Made by a program: the position numbers and the translations under genes
Part shown: piece by piece, positions 17,264 through 26,818 of the stretch
Position numbering within the stretch: position 1 is the first letter of the stretch
How the letters are laid out: every line of letters starts with the position of its first letter
Assembly: GCA_030620975.1 (NCBI GenBank)
Contig: JAUXIO010000006.1
Span: 1 to 42,880, forward strand
DNA: 42,880 bases
Direction: 5' to 3'
DNA from: Dehalococcoidia bacterium
Lineage (GTDB): Bacteria; Chloroflexota; Dehalococcoidia; GIF9; JAUXIO01
Notes under the pieces: model-generated
Database searches by the model: none
Seen by the model: only the letters and a program-made list of their open reading frames with translations
What the model was told of the DNA's origin: nothing

Positions 17264-19027
17264 CTATGCTTTACGATTAGAATCCCTCCCAACTGCTGCG
17301 CTGGTATAAGCTCCAATAATATCGTGTCGGCGCAATACCCCCAATAATTTCTTGGGTGCTTGGCGATCAACTACGGGAATACGCCCCACATCACGACCGC
17401 CAAACTGCGCCAAGACATCGTGTATATTCTGGTCTGGATAAGCTACGATTGGAGACTTAGTAGCAATATCTCCAGCAGTCAGCTTGGCAGCATCCCGCAA
17501 TGCCGAGCTTTCAACATCTTCTAGGGTAACCACGCCATAAAGACGACCATCTCCATCAATTACTGGAAAACCATGATGACCAGTCTCGGTAAATTTGGTG
17601 CTCAGCTCACTGATAGGCATTTCAGGCGAAACGGTGGGGAAATTTCGCGTCATAACTTCGCTTACGCGAATGGTCCTCATTATATCTGCTCGTAAGTGCT
17701 GCCGAATGTCCACGCCTCGCCGCCGTAGTTTAAGAGTATAGATGCTCTCACGGTTAAGGCTATAAGCAATAAAAGTGCTGATAACCACAGCAATCATCAA
17801 GGGCAAAATAAGAGTATAGTTCCTAGTCATTTCAAAAAGCATGATAATCGCCGTAATGGGAGCCCGCGCCGCCCCTGCGAAGAATGCACCCATAGCCACT
17901 AAAGCATAAGCTCCCGAGGAAGCGGTAATCGCCGGATAAAGTTGGTGTACAACAGTGCCAAAGGCACCACCCAACATCGCGCCAATGAACAAAGAGGGCG
18001 CAAAAACCCCACCGCTACCACCGCTGCCAAGGGTGGCTGAAGTAGCTAACATCTTCAAGACCGCCATTATAAGGAGAGCGCCAAGTCCTATCTGCCCAGC
18101 CAAGGCGTAATCAACACTCATACGGCTCACCCAGCAAGTCTCCCCATAGCCGACCCCAAAGACGTCATAGGAATATAAACCAATGAATCCAACCAGAATG
18201 CCGCCAAAGATAGGCTTCAGATAATCAGGAATTCGCCACGCATTAAAGATATCTTCACATCTATACAACACAAATATAAAGGCTACAGCAGCCAAGCCAC
18301 AAACGATACCCAAGACAAAGTAAGGCACCATCTCCCAGTAGTTAATTACCGCGTATGGAAATATACTAAACGCTGGACTATCCCCCAAAAATCTGAGCGC
18401 GATGGCATCAGCCACAACTGAGCTAATTACCACGGGAGCCAAATTGCGTACCACAAATCTTCTCTGGATCACTTCAAGGGCAAAGAAAACGCCGCCAATT
18501 GGGGCATTGAAGGTGGCCGAGATGCCACCAGCCACTCCACAGAGCATTAGCGTCCTCAGCCAGTCCTCAGGCAGTTTAAGCCATTGTCCTATAGCTGAGC
18601 CCGCTGAGGCACCAATCTGAACAATGGGGCCTTCTCGCCCTGCAGAACCACCGCTGCCAATACATATTGAAGATGCCAATGACTTAACTGCTGCCACTCG
18701 AGGTCGAATGCGACCACCACCAACGGCAAAAGCCTCCATGACCTCGGGAACACCATGCCCCTTGGCCTCCCGAGCGCCGAAATAGACGAGGAGTCCCACC
18801 AGGAGCCCACCCGCGGCTGGCAGAAGAATCACGTAATATTGCCCCATAAAACTCAAAACATCGGCACCACCAAGAAAGAAGGAAGACTGAAAAGTCTTAA
18901 TCAGCCATCTGAAGACCATCGCTCCAAATCCAGCAATAGCCCCGACCACAACCGACAGGCCTATTCCCATAAACATCTCTGAAGAACGTAGTAAGCTTAA
19001 AAAATGCCTTAACCTTGTCATTCTCAA
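17264..19027 (-). CDS. CLC-type chloride channel/antiporter with CBS pair
   Basis: A 587-residue integral membrane CLC protein. The external gating glutamate is Glu132 in GREGP. The first anion-site motif is GHGVP instead of GSGIP, placing His91 at the usual Ser. The position matching the internal proton glutamate of E. coli ClcA appears to be Val186 (FALEVIQ). GSGGSGGVFAPSLF and the helix R region follow, then two CBS domains (about 450-580), which usually sense adenine nucleotides. TTG at 19027 or ATG six bases later could be the start. The missing proton glutamate hints at channel-like rather than strictly coupled transport. Confidence 0.9.
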   Translation of the reverse strand: MRMTRLRHFLSLLRSSEMFMGIGLSVVVGAIAGFGAMVFRWLIKTFQSSFFLGGADVLSFMGQYYVILLPAAGGLLVGLLVYFGAREAKGHGVPEVMEAFAVGGGRIRPRVAAVKSLASSICIGSGGSAGREGPIVQIGASAGSAIGQWLKLPEDWLRTLMLCGVAGGISATFNAPIGGVFFALEVIQRRFVVRNLAPVVISSVVADAIALRFLGDSPAFSIFPYAVINYWEMVPYFVLGIVCGLAAVAFIFVLYRCEDIFNAWRIPDYLKPIFGGILVGFIGLYSYDVFGVGYGETCWVSRMSVDYALAGQIGLGALLIMAVLKMLATSATLGSGGSGGVFAPSLFIGAMLGGAFGTVVHQLYPAITASSGAYALVAMGAFFAGAARAPITAIIMLFEMTRNYTLILPLMIAVVISTFIAYSLNRESIYTLKLRRRGVDIRQHLRADIMRTIRVSEVMTRNFPTVSPEMPISELSTKFTETGHHGFPVIDGDGRLYGVVTLEDVESSALRDAAKLTAGDIATKSPIVAYPDQNIHDVLAQFGGRDVGRIPVVDRQAPKKLLGVLRRHDIIGAYTSAAVGRDSNRKA

Positions 19028-19033
19028 GAAACC

Positions 19034-20695
19034 CTATGAATCTTTAAGCAAGCTCTCAATCACGGTTGACACAACTTCCCTAGGTACGTCTTTTTTAACT
19101 GTCACCTTGCCAATATCATCAAGTAGCACCCAGCGTATCTCCCTTCCCTCCACTTTTTTATCCAGCTCCATTGCCCTCAATACCGCTGTTACATCCACTC
19201 CAGGGCAACTGACAGGTAAACCAAATCGGCAAATAAGCTCCTGCTGGCGTCGTGCAGCCTCAGCAGGCAAGAGTTCTAACCGCTGGCTGAGCCTAGCTGC
19301 TCCCGTCATACCAATAGCTACCGCTTCACCATGGAGAAAACGCTCATACCGAGTGGCTGACTCCAACCCATGGGCAATAGTATGCCCATAATTTAAAATG
19401 ATGCGCCTTCCTCTTTCCTTTTCATCCTCACTGACAAGTCTCGCTTTAATGCTGGCGCTGCGGGTAATTGCTTTGCTGACAACATCCGGTGCTAACTTAA
19501 CCAGTTTATCCACATTGGCTTCAAGAAAACTAAAGAGTTTCGTATCAAGGATCAAGCCATACTTGATAACTTCAGCCCAGCCCGAGGTCAGCTCACGCTG
19601 GGATAAAGTGGTCAGGGTTTGAATATCGATAAGGACAAGGCGTGGCTGATAAAAGGCACCGATAAGATTCTTCCCTCGGGGGTGATTGACGGCTACCTTG
19701 CCACCGATGCTGGCATCAACCATCGCCACTAAGCTGGTGGGCACCTGTAGCCAAGGCAAGCCCCTCAAGAAAGTAGCTGCCACAAATCCAGCCAGGTCGC
19801 CGACCATGCCACCACCCAAGGCAACAACAACATCGTCTCTCTCCACACGATGTTCTACCAGGAAATCATAAATTCTCACTGCATAGTCCATGCTCTTTGT
19901 CATCTCACCCGGTGGCACTACAAAGGAATTAACTTTAAAGCCGGCGCCCTCTAGAACCTTTATTACTCGATTTCCATAAATGGAGAAAACAGTTTCATCG
20001 CCGATCAGGTTAGCCACACCAGATAAACCCAGCTGCCTCATTTTCTCTCCAAGTGTATCCAATAGACCCCAGCCGACATAAATGGGATAGCATTCGGTAG
20101 CCGTTCTTACCTTACAGGCAAGGTCGGGCTGGCTCTTATCTTCCCAATAGCAGCTTACACAACGCCAGCCCCTTATCACCTCCTCAGCTACTTCACTAAC
20201 GGCCAAGTTATCGGTATGAACCGTCCAGTCAGCCATAGCATAGTAAGACTGACGTGAACTCTTAAGCTGTTCAATGCGCTCCAAGGGCTTATTGCCAGAC
20301 AGAAGAGGACGAACCACAGGATTAGAGCTATAAACAGTGTCTTCAAGCAGACGATGATAAATGGTCTCCGCTTTAGCCTCAAGGCAAATGACTACCCCGC
20401 TTTCAATAAGTAAGCTGCGATTTACCGGGTCAAGAATAGCACCGCCGCCAGTAGCGATAACAGCTTGCTTCTGCTGACAAGCCTTTGCTATTGCCTGCCG
20501 CTCCAGCTCCCGAAAAGCACTCTCGCCTTGCTGCTCAAAGATCTCAGGGATAGTTTTGCCACTCGCCTTAGCTATTTCATCATCGCTATCGATGGGGCTC
20601 CAATTCAAACGATTAGCCACTTCCCTAGCTACTAATGATTTGCCAGTAGCTGAAAAACCTATGAGAAAAATATTATCAACCCGCCGCTCAGTCAT
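19034..20695 (-). CDS. aroKB: Bifunctional shikimate kinase / 3-dehydroquinate synthase
   Basis: Two shikimate-pathway enzymes in one chain of 553 residues. Residues 1-170 are shikimate kinase: Walker A GFSATGKS (13-20), DSDDE, the shikimate-binding Arg in FRELE and the GGGA loop. Residues ~190-550 are dehydroquinate synthase: GGGMVGDLAGF for NAD, the active-site Lys in SIGGKVAVN, the zinc ligands in SGWAEVIKYG, LNYGHTIAHGLE and LHGEAVAIGM. AroB acts at step 2 and AroK at step 5, so the fused activities are not consecutive. Similar fusions are known in Thermotoga. The start overlaps the aroC stop by four bases. Confidence 0.95.
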   Translation of the reverse strand: MTERRVDNIFLIGFSATGKSLVAREVANRLNWSPIDSDDEIAKASGKTIPEIFEQQGESAFRELERQAIAKACQQKQAVIATGGGAILDPVNRSLLIESGVVICLEAKAETIYHRLLEDTVYSSNPVVRPLLSGNKPLERIEQLKSSRQSYYAMADWTVHTDNLAVSEVAEEVIRGWRCVSCYWEDKSQPDLACKVRTATECYPIYVGWGLLDTLGEKMRQLGLSGVANLIGDETVFSIYGNRVIKVLEGAGFKVNSFVVPPGEMTKSMDYAVRIYDFLVEHRVERDDVVVALGGGMVGDLAGFVAATFLRGLPWLQVPTSLVAMVDASIGGKVAVNHPRGKNLIGAFYQPRLVLIDIQTLTTLSQRELTSGWAEVIKYGLILDTKLFSFLEANVDKLVKLAPDVVSKAITRSASIKARLVSEDEKERGRRIILNYGHTIAHGLESATRYERFLHGEAVAIGMTGAARLSQRLELLPAEAARRQQELICRFGLPVSCPGVDVTAVLRAMELDKKVEGREIRWVLLDDIGKVTVKKDVPREVVSTVIESLLKDS

Positions 20696-21861
20696 AATCT
20701 ACGAGAGGGAATAGAATTTAGGTAGTTATGATAATTGGCTAAAGCCTCATCAAGGCAATCTCCGCCAAACTTCTCAAGTAAGGCATCAGCCAAAACAATG
20801 GCCAGCATCGCCTCAGCAATTATTCCTGCTGAAGGGACAACACAAATATCGCTGCGCTCATAATGAGCTTTAGTTACTTCTCCGCTATGAAGGTCTACAG
20901 AAGGTAGCGGTTTGCCAAGAGTGGCAATAGGCTTAACCACAGCCCGAACCACAATGGGTTCCCCATTGCTCATGCCACCTTCGATTCCCCCAGCTCGATT
21001 AGTAATGCGCCGCCACAGAGACCCCGCTTTTTCTGAATTGGTTTGAATTACATCGTGAGCTTGAGAACCTTTAAGTTTAGCTAAACTGAAGCCAGCGCCA
21101 ATCTCCACTCCCTTTACCGCATTAATACTCATTATTGCCTGTGCGATTTTGCCGTCAAGGCGGCGATCCCACTGGACATGACTCCCCAATCCAATGGGCA
21201 CACCGGCAGCAATCACTTCAAAAATGCCACCAAGGGTATCTCCGTTAGCTTTGGCCATATCAATAGCCTTCATCATTTCCTTTCCAACTTCAGCATCAGC
21301 ACAGCGAACCGGTGAAACTTCCACCCGCTGCCAATCAACGGGTCCGCCACTTCTTATCCGATGACTGCCGATAGCTAATGTATGACTATAAATGGCAATG
21401 CCAAACTCACTGAGAAATCTTCTAGCTACGGCTCCAACAGCTACCTTAGCTGCCGTCTCTCGAGCACTAGCCCGTTCCATAATTGGTCGGATATCCCCAA
21501 CACCATATTTAACTACCCCGGCTAAATCGGCATGCCCCGGGCGGGGGGTAGTTACAGGTTCCACCCTCCTTTCCACAGGGGCAACGCTCATAGCTTCCCG
21601 CCAATTTTCCCAGTCGCGATTCCATATCAAGAGAGCAATGGGACTGCCCATAGTAAGTCCATGGCGTACCCCCGAGATAATCTCGACTTCATCCCGTTCT
21701 ATTTCCATACGAGAGCTGCGTCCATAGCCCATCTGACGACGCTTGAGGTCCCGGTTTATGTATTTCTCATCAATGGGCAAACCAGCCACTATCCCATCTA
21801 CTATAGTCACCAAGCCCTTCCCATGAGATTCACCAGCGGTAATAAAACGAAATTGTCCCAT
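20692..21861 (-). CDS. aroC: Chorismate synthase
   Basis: A 389-residue enzyme making chorismate from 5-enolpyruvylshikimate 3-phosphate with reduced FMN as cofactor. The signatures GESHGKGLV near the N terminus, RPGHADLAGV, the RASARETAAKVA stretch and the GGIEGGMSNGEPI motif are all present. The ATG is preceded by AAGGAGAT at good spacing, 21 bases after sppA. The last codons overlap aroKB (ATGA). No flavin reductase domain is attached, so it should be the monofunctional kind. Confidence 0.97.
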   Translation of the reverse strand: MGQFRFITAGESHGKGLVTIVDGIVAGLPIDEKYINRDLKRRQMGYGRSSRMEIERDEVEIISGVRHGLTMGSPIALLIWNRDWENWREAMSVAPVERRVEPVTTPRPGHADLAGVVKYGVGDIRPIMERASARETAAKVAVGAVARRFLSEFGIAIYSHTLAIGSHRIRSGGPVDWQRVEVSPVRCADAEVGKEMMKAIDMAKANGDTLGGIFEVIAAGVPIGLGSHVQWDRRLDGKIAQAIMSINAVKGVEIGAGFSLAKLKGSQAHDVIQTNSEKAGSLWRRITNRAGGIEGGMSNGEPIVVRAVVKPIATLGKPLPSVDLHSGEVTKAHYERSDICVVPSAGIIAEAMLAIVLADALLEKFGGDCLDEALANYHNYLNSIPSRRL

Positions 21862-21882
21862 AGCACATCTCCTTCTGCCCCT

Positions 21883-22797
21883 TCATTGATAGCAAGGCTC
21901 AGGATAGGTACAGCCTAAAGTCTCCAAAAGAAAGTAATTTTCTGCTCCCAATAAGCGCATTTGAATAAGACTGTACCACTCGTCCAATGTCATACCCAGA
22001 AGTGACCATAAGGACGGAGCCTCAAGTTTATAATATTCTACCTGTGGTTGCTCAATGCCAGCTAATTGTGCCGCTAAATCTATAGCCTTCTGAACTCCGC
22101 CTAATCCATCAACTAGCCCCAGCTTCTTAGCCTGAATGCCGGTATAAAGTTGACCTGTGGCTAAACTCCTGACCTTTTCTCGGCTCAAACCTCTGCCCTC
22201 AGCCACTACTTCAATAAATTGCTCATAATACTGGTCAACTAGTTCTTGCATAATCTCCTTCTCTTCAGGAGTTAATTCTCTCAATCCAGCATACATATCT
22301 TTATATTTACCACCTTTAAAGGTCTGCATTTCAATTCCCAATTTATCATACAGTCCCTTAATATTTGGTATCTGGCTAATAACACCAATACTCCCAGTCA
22401 ATGTGCCGGAAAGAGCTACAATCTTATCAGCTCTAGCTGAAATATAATAACCGCCCGAGGCTGCCATATCCCCCATGCTAACTACAATGGGTTTTTCCTT
22501 TTTAACCCTATCCATCTCATTCAGAATCTCCTGGCAAGCGGCTACGGTACCTCCCGGGCTCTCCACCTGAATGACGATTGCCTTCACGGTTCCATCCCGT
22601 TCTGCCTTGGTCAATTGCTCTCGAACTAACTCTGGGGTGATGGCACTGCCCAGAAAAAAGCTAGATTTCGCTTGAATGGGACCACTTAAGGAAATCACGG
22701 CAATTTTACCTCCCCCCGATATACAGCCAAGAGGAACTAACATAACTAGGAGTAGCAACATAGCCAAACCAACAACTGCTACTTTTCTCTTTTCCAT
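21883..22797 (-). CDS. sppA: Signal peptide peptidase SppA, short type
   Basis: A 304-residue S49 serine protease of the single-domain, Gram-positive-like class. An N-terminal hydrophobic segment (about 5-24) anchors it. The Ser-Lys dyad is Ser114 in MAASGGYY and Lys166 in KGGKYKD. It degrades cleaved signal peptides in the membrane. Cys25 in VPLGC resembles a lipobox, but Pro at -3 is poor for signal peptidase II, so an uncleaved membrane anchor is likelier. GGGGAGGG lies just before the ATG. The gene starts 19 bases inside aroE and sits, oddly, between aroE and aroC. Confidence 0.92.
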   Translation of the reverse strand: MEKRKVAVVGLAMLLLLVMLVPLGCISGGGKIAVISLSGPIQAKSSFFLGSAITPELVREQLTKAERDGTVKAIVIQVESPGGTVAACQEILNEMDRVKKEKPIVVSMGDMAASGGYYISARADKIVALSGTLTGSIGVISQIPNIKGLYDKLGIEMQTFKGGKYKDMYAGLRELTPEEKEIMQELVDQYYEQFIEVVAEGRGLSREKVRSLATGQLYTGIQAKKLGLVDGLGGVQKAIDLAAQLAGIEQPQVEYYKLEAPSLWSLLGMTLDEWYSLIQMRLLGAENYFLLETLGCTYPEPCYQ

Positions 22798-23675
22798 TTT
22801 CCCTCCCCTTTTTCGTTTAATGACCGTGCTGCCACCTTAAACATTATGTCAAGCGGTGCCTGCCTACCCGTCCATAACTCAAAAGAGGCCGCGCCTTGAT
22901 ACACCAACATGGGCAAGCCGCCGAGGGTACGAGCCCCTACTCCTTTGGCTAAGGTCAGTAGCGGCGTTTGTGGTGGATTATACACCAAGTCATAGACTAA
23001 GCTGTCCTCGGGAATCAAGTGGGCCGTTAAAGGTGATTCTCCCTCCTCCGAGCCGTATTTCATTCCCATCACGGTGCAATTGACTACTAAACGACAGCGA
23101 CTAAGCATTCTAGCAAGCGGTGCTTCTTGCCATGGGATAGCAACCAGCTCTAATTCCAACCCCGCCTTATCAGCATAGTTTCCTAAAGCAGCTACTAAGG
23201 ACTGAGCTCGCTCGAAAGTACGGTTAGCAATAGTAAGCGAAACCACCTCTTCCTTCAGCAAGGCGAAGCTTACCGCCTTGGCCACCCCACCAGCACCTAG
23301 GATTACCACCCGCTTGCCTCTAGGCCTAAATCTTCCTTCACCGTGTAATGCCCTGAGAAAACCATGAGTATCAGTATTAAAACCTACAAGCTTGTTATTA
23401 CGTTTAGCTACGGTATTAATGGCACTAACTAAGCCAGCCCACTCGTCAATCTCATCCACTAAAGGGAGAACCGCCTCCTTATAAGGTGCAGTTACATTTG
23501 CCCCTAAATTCTGAGGTTGTCGCAACTTACTTACTGTAGCTTTCAATGCCTCTGGTTTTGTTTCCCACGTCTCATAGCAAATATCAAGCTGATGGTAATC
23601 CAAAGCAGCTTGCTGAAACTCGGGAGAAACCGAATGTTCTAGGGGGTAACCAACAAGACCGATGAATTTTGTCAT
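22779..23675 (-). CDS. aroE: Shikimate dehydrogenase
   Basis: A 298-residue NADP-type dehydrogenase reducing 3-dehydroshikimate. The substrate motif GYPLEHSVSP, the catalytic Lys66 (NVTAPYKE) and Asp102 (FNTDTHGF) are in place, with a GAGGVAKA nucleotide-binding loop; the NRTF stretch after the next strand, where the ribose 2'-phosphate is read, fits NADPH. The start codon shares one base with the ruvX stop, and the end overlaps sppA by 19 bases. The C terminus (GEGKWKREK) is rich in Lys and Glu, partly dictated by carrying the sppA ribosome-binding site. Confidence 0.95.
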   Translation of the reverse strand: MTKFIGLVGYPLEHSVSPEFQQAALDYHQLDICYETWETKPEALKATVSKLRQPQNLGANVTAPYKEAVLPLVDEIDEWAGLVSAINTVAKRNNKLVGFNTDTHGFLRALHGEGRFRPRGKRVVILGAGGVAKAVSFALLKEEVVSLTIANRTFERAQSLVAALGNYADKAGLELELVAIPWQEAPLARMLSRCRLVVNCTVMGMKYGSEEGESPLTAHLIPEDSLVYDLVYNPPQTPLLTLAKGVGARTLGGLPMLVYQGAASFELWTGRQAPLDIMFKVAARSLNEKGEGKWKREK

Positions 23676-24094
23676 TAATCGGAAACTTTTAGACTATCTA
23701 GGAATCCTTGTAAAATAAGAGCGGCGGCGGCGGCATCACATTGGGCCTTCCTTTTACTCCTCTTCTTTCCGGCGTTTATCATTAACCTTTCAGCAGCCAC
23801 GGTAGACAGACGTTCATCCCACATCTCTACGCTGATTCCACCACATTCGGGAAATTTACTAATAAAAGCCTTCACCTTCTCAACTTCTTTACCAGCTCTA
23901 CCATCCAAAGAATACGGCAAACCGACCACGATACGCTCTACCTGATACTGCTGGACAAGCTCAAAAATAGCTTCTATGCTCATCTCATCGTCATCCCCAC
24001 TAATAGTAGTCAGAGGAGTAGCCAAGATCCCATCAGCATCACTCACCGCTACCCCTATTCTTTTCCCGCCAATGTCCAGCCCCAAATTGCGCAT
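23675..24094 (-). CDS. ruvX: RuvX/YqgF RNase H-fold protein
   Basis: A 139-residue member of the YqgF family, the putative Holliday-junction resolvase also implicated in 16S rRNA 5'-end processing. Features are LGLDIGGKRIGVAVSD with the first catalytic Asp, IVVGLPYSLDG, and the late WDERLSTVAAERL segment followed by the last Asp in AQCDAAAAALIL. Length is normal. It lies one base after the alaS stop; alaS-ruvX adjacency is frequent in bacteria. Confidence 0.93.
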   Translation of the reverse strand: MRNLGLDIGGKRIGVAVSDADGILATPLTTISGDDDEMSIEAIFELVQQYQVERIVVGLPYSLDGRAGKEVEKVKAFISKFPECGGISVEMWDERLSTVAAERLMINAGKKRSKRKAQCDAAAAALILQGFLDSLKVSD

Positions 24095-24095
24095 A

Positions 24096-26714
24096 TTAAG
24101 TCCCTTGAATTAACCTCTTTACCGTTCTCAGGGCCTCATCAAGCTTATTCTTATCTCTACCGCCAGCTTGAGCCAACCCCGCTTTGCCCCCACCACCACC
24201 ACCAGTGATTTTAGCTACCTGCTTAACTATCTCAGCGGCATGAAAGCCCCTAGCTACAAGGTCGGGAGTAACTACAGCCAAAAAATTTGGCTTATCGCCA
24301 TAAACCGTCCCCAAAACCACCACAGCACTTCTTAATCGGTCACGCAATAAATCTCCCATCTCCCTGATAACGGGCATGGTAAGTGGTGGCACTCTGGCAG
24401 ACAGAACGGTTATCCCCATAACCTGCTCCGTTTGACCAAGCAATGATTCTGCAACTCTTCGAGATAACTCTTTTTCCAACGATAAAGAGCGTTTGTGCTC
24501 CGCCTCCAATTCAGCGACAGCAGCTCTTACTTTACTGGAAACTTCAGCTAATGAACTGCCTACGTCTTGAGCGATGTCTTCCAAAGCAGAAAAACGCTTC
24601 TCAACTAGGCTTAAAGCACTTCTTCCAGTAACCGCTTCAATACGACGCAAGCCAGACCCGATGCTGCCCTCACTAACTACAAGAAAAATGCCAATTTCCC
24701 CAGTTGATTCAACATGAGTACCACCACAAAGCTCAGCACTTATCGGAGGTTCACCAATTTCCACCACCCTAACCACCTCCCCGTACTTCTCTTCAAAAAG
24801 AGCAATAGCGCCTTCATCTATAGCTTGTTTATAAGGAATAATCTTACCTTTCATAGGTAAGTTCTGGCGCATCTTCTCATTAACCCAATCTTGGATGTTT
24901 ACAAGCTGCTCTTTAGTAATCACGGCTAGATGAAAGAAATCAAATCTGAGCCGTTCTGGAGCTACCAATGAACCCTTCTGATGAACATGGCTTCCCAATA
25001 TCTGGCGTAGAGCCGCTTGAAGAAGATGGGTAGCAGTATGATTGCGAGCAATATCAAGCCGACGCTCAATATCAATCTCTGCCTCAACTTCATCGCCAAC
25101 AGAAATACTGCCTTCAACAACCCGCCCCTGATGAATAATCGCTTCTAAAGGACCCCTAATTGTATTTGAAATAATTGCCTTGCCCTTAGAGCACCGTATT
25201 TCCCCGGTATCCCCCACTTGCCCTCCCATGTCACCATAAAATGGAGTCTTATTTAATATTATGTCAACATCATCACCTTTTGCAGCTGTTACTGCCGGTT
25301 GAGTTTTTATTCTCAAATCAAGAACCTTCGACTTGGAATTATTTAGTTCATAGCCTACAAACTCCGTCTCAAGCTTCGGTCCCAAGCCAGTCGCCGTGCT
25401 AAGAGTAACGCTGAACTTCCGACTTTCCCTAGCCCGCTGCCGCTGCCGCTCTATTTCAGCTTCGAAGCCCTTAAGGTCAATAGATAGACCTCTTTCCTTA
25501 GCAATCTCAGTGGTTAACTCTACAGGGAAACCATAGGTATCATAAAGCCTAAAAGCCTCCTCCCCAGAAATCCAATCCTGCTTTCGGCTGATTGCCTCAT
25601 TCATGAGTTTATCCAGCAGGTTAAGCCCGACATCTAGAGTAGTAATAAACCTTTCCTCTTCCGTTTTAGTGATTCCCCCGATGAGCTTTCGGTTGGTTAC
25701 TAACTCAGAATATACATGCCCCATTTTATCAACGGTAGTCTCAGCAACTTCAGAAAGAAAGGGCTTCTCCAATCCCAATCTCCTGCCAAAAAGAGAAGCC
25801 CGACGTAATACTCGGCGCAATACGTAACCTCTACCTTCATTGGCTGGTAAAACGCCATCGGCAATGAGAAAGGCAATACTCCGACTATGCTCAGCTACAA
25901 TTCTAATAGCCCGGTCAACCTCCCCACTGTCTCCATAGCATTTTCCAGCCAGTTTACAAATCTCCTGCACCAGAGGCAAAAAAAGTTCGGTATCGTAAAC
26001 TGAAGGTCTGCCCTGAGTGGCAGCCAAGGTTCTTTCTAACCCCATCCCAGTATCAATATTAGGCTTAGGCAGGGGAGCGCGTTTCCCATCACTATCCTGA
26101 TTGTATTGAGTGAACACCAAATTCCAAATTTCAGAAAACCGCCCACAATCACAGCCGGGATTACACTCAGGCTTACCACAACCGACTTCCTCACCAAAGT
26201 CATAGTGAATTTCACTGCAGGGCCCACAAGGCCCCGAATCCCCAGCCGGACCCCAAAAGTTATCTTCCTCACCAAATCTCAATATTCTTTCCTCGGGAAC
26301 TCCGTTCTCCCGCCAGTAGTTAAAAGCCTCATCATCATCAAGATAAACAGTTACCCACAAGCGCTCTGGCGAGAGTTTTAAACGCAGGGTAACAAATTCC
26401 CACGCCCAAGAGATAGCCTCCCGCCTAAAGTAATCGCCAACGCTAAAATTGCCCAGCATCTCAAAAAAAGTAAGATGCTTATTATCACCTACCAAATCTA
26501 TATCGGTGGTGCGAAAGCATTTCTGACAGGAAGCCAAGCGCGGATTTTCAGGAACGGCTAACCCTAAGAAATAAGGCTTAATTTGTACCATACCAGCACT
26601 GGTTAGCAATAAGGTTGGATCATCGTGAGGAATTAAAGAAGAGCTGGGAATAACCTTATGTCCCTTCTCCTGGAAAAAATGAAGGTAGTTTTGCCTGATT
26701 TCATCACTGGTCAA
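24096..26714 (-). CDS. alaS: Alanyl-tRNA synthetase
   Basis: An 872-residue class II synthetase: an aminoacylation core with GDNKHLTFFEMLGNFS and the acceptor-recognition domain, then the editing domain with zinc-binding HTATH and CGGTH, and the C-Ala domain ending in a GGGGGGKAGLAQAGG stretch. A CxCxxC-rich segment near residues 180-205 (CGKPECNPGCDCG) is seen in many AlaRS. The start is TTG, eight or so bases after AAAGGTGA, and is served by a canonical promoter. It heads the long minus-strand operon ending at tgt. Confidence 0.97.
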   Translation of the reverse strand: MTSDEIRQNYLHFFQEKGHKVIPSSSLIPHDDPTLLLTSAGMVQIKPYFLGLAVPENPRLASCQKCFRTTDIDLVGDNKHLTFFEMLGNFSVGDYFRREAISWAWEFVTLRLKLSPERLWVTVYLDDDEAFNYWRENGVPEERILRFGEEDNFWGPAGDSGPCGPCSEIHYDFGEEVGCGKPECNPGCDCGRFSEIWNLVFTQYNQDSDGKRAPLPKPNIDTGMGLERTLAATQGRPSVYDTELFLPLVQEICKLAGKCYGDSGEVDRAIRIVAEHSRSIAFLIADGVLPANEGRGYVLRRVLRRASLFGRRLGLEKPFLSEVAETTVDKMGHVYSELVTNRKLIGGITKTEEERFITTLDVGLNLLDKLMNEAISRKQDWISGEEAFRLYDTYGFPVELTTEIAKERGLSIDLKGFEAEIERQRQRARESRKFSVTLSTATGLGPKLETEFVGYELNNSKSKVLDLRIKTQPAVTAAKGDDVDIILNKTPFYGDMGGQVGDTGEIRCSKGKAIISNTIRGPLEAIIHQGRVVEGSISVGDEVEAEIDIERRLDIARNHTATHLLQAALRQILGSHVHQKGSLVAPERLRFDFFHLAVITKEQLVNIQDWVNEKMRQNLPMKGKIIPYKQAIDEGAIALFEEKYGEVVRVVEIGEPPISAELCGGTHVESTGEIGIFLVVSEGSIGSGLRRIEAVTGRSALSLVEKRFSALEDIAQDVGSSLAEVSSKVRAAVAELEAEHKRSLSLEKELSRRVAESLLGQTEQVMGITVLSARVPPLTMPVIREMGDLLRDRLRSAVVVLGTVYGDKPNFLAVVTPDLVARGFHAAEIVKQVAKITGGGGGGKAGLAQAGGRDKNKLDEALRTVKRLIQGT

Positions 26715-26733
26715 TTTTTAGTCACCTTTGCCG

Positions 26734-26762
26734 ATTTTAAAGGATGCCAGTGTAGCTGTCAA
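26734..26762 (-). promoter_or_regulatory. Canonical sigma70 promoter for alaS operon
   Basis: On the minus strand, a perfect -35 TTGACA (26757-26762), a 17-base spacer and -10 TAAAAT (26734-26739). Transcription should start near 26727, giving a leader of about 12 bases before the TTG start of alaS. It is the closest match to consensus in the window. Confidence 0.8.
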
Positions 26763-26773
26763 TTTGCAGTAGC

Positions 26774-26803
26774 TTAACATTGAGAGCCAAAGTAATGTAT
26801 ATT
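26774..26803 (+). promoter_or_regulatory. Sigma70-like promoter for lepA
   Basis: A -35 TTAACA (26774-26779), an 18-base spacer and -10 TATATT (26798-26803), each one base off consensus. It lies 11 bases beyond the outer edge of the alaS promoter, pointing the other way. It overlaps the ORF-track start of lepA (26780), which argues for a downstream start. Confidence 0.65.
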
Positions 26804-26818
26804 AGCATGGATGTTAAA

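Noticed and set aside
21883-22797. SppA as a lipoprotein (Cys25)
   Set aside because: VPLGC has Pro at -3, which does not fit a standard lipobox.
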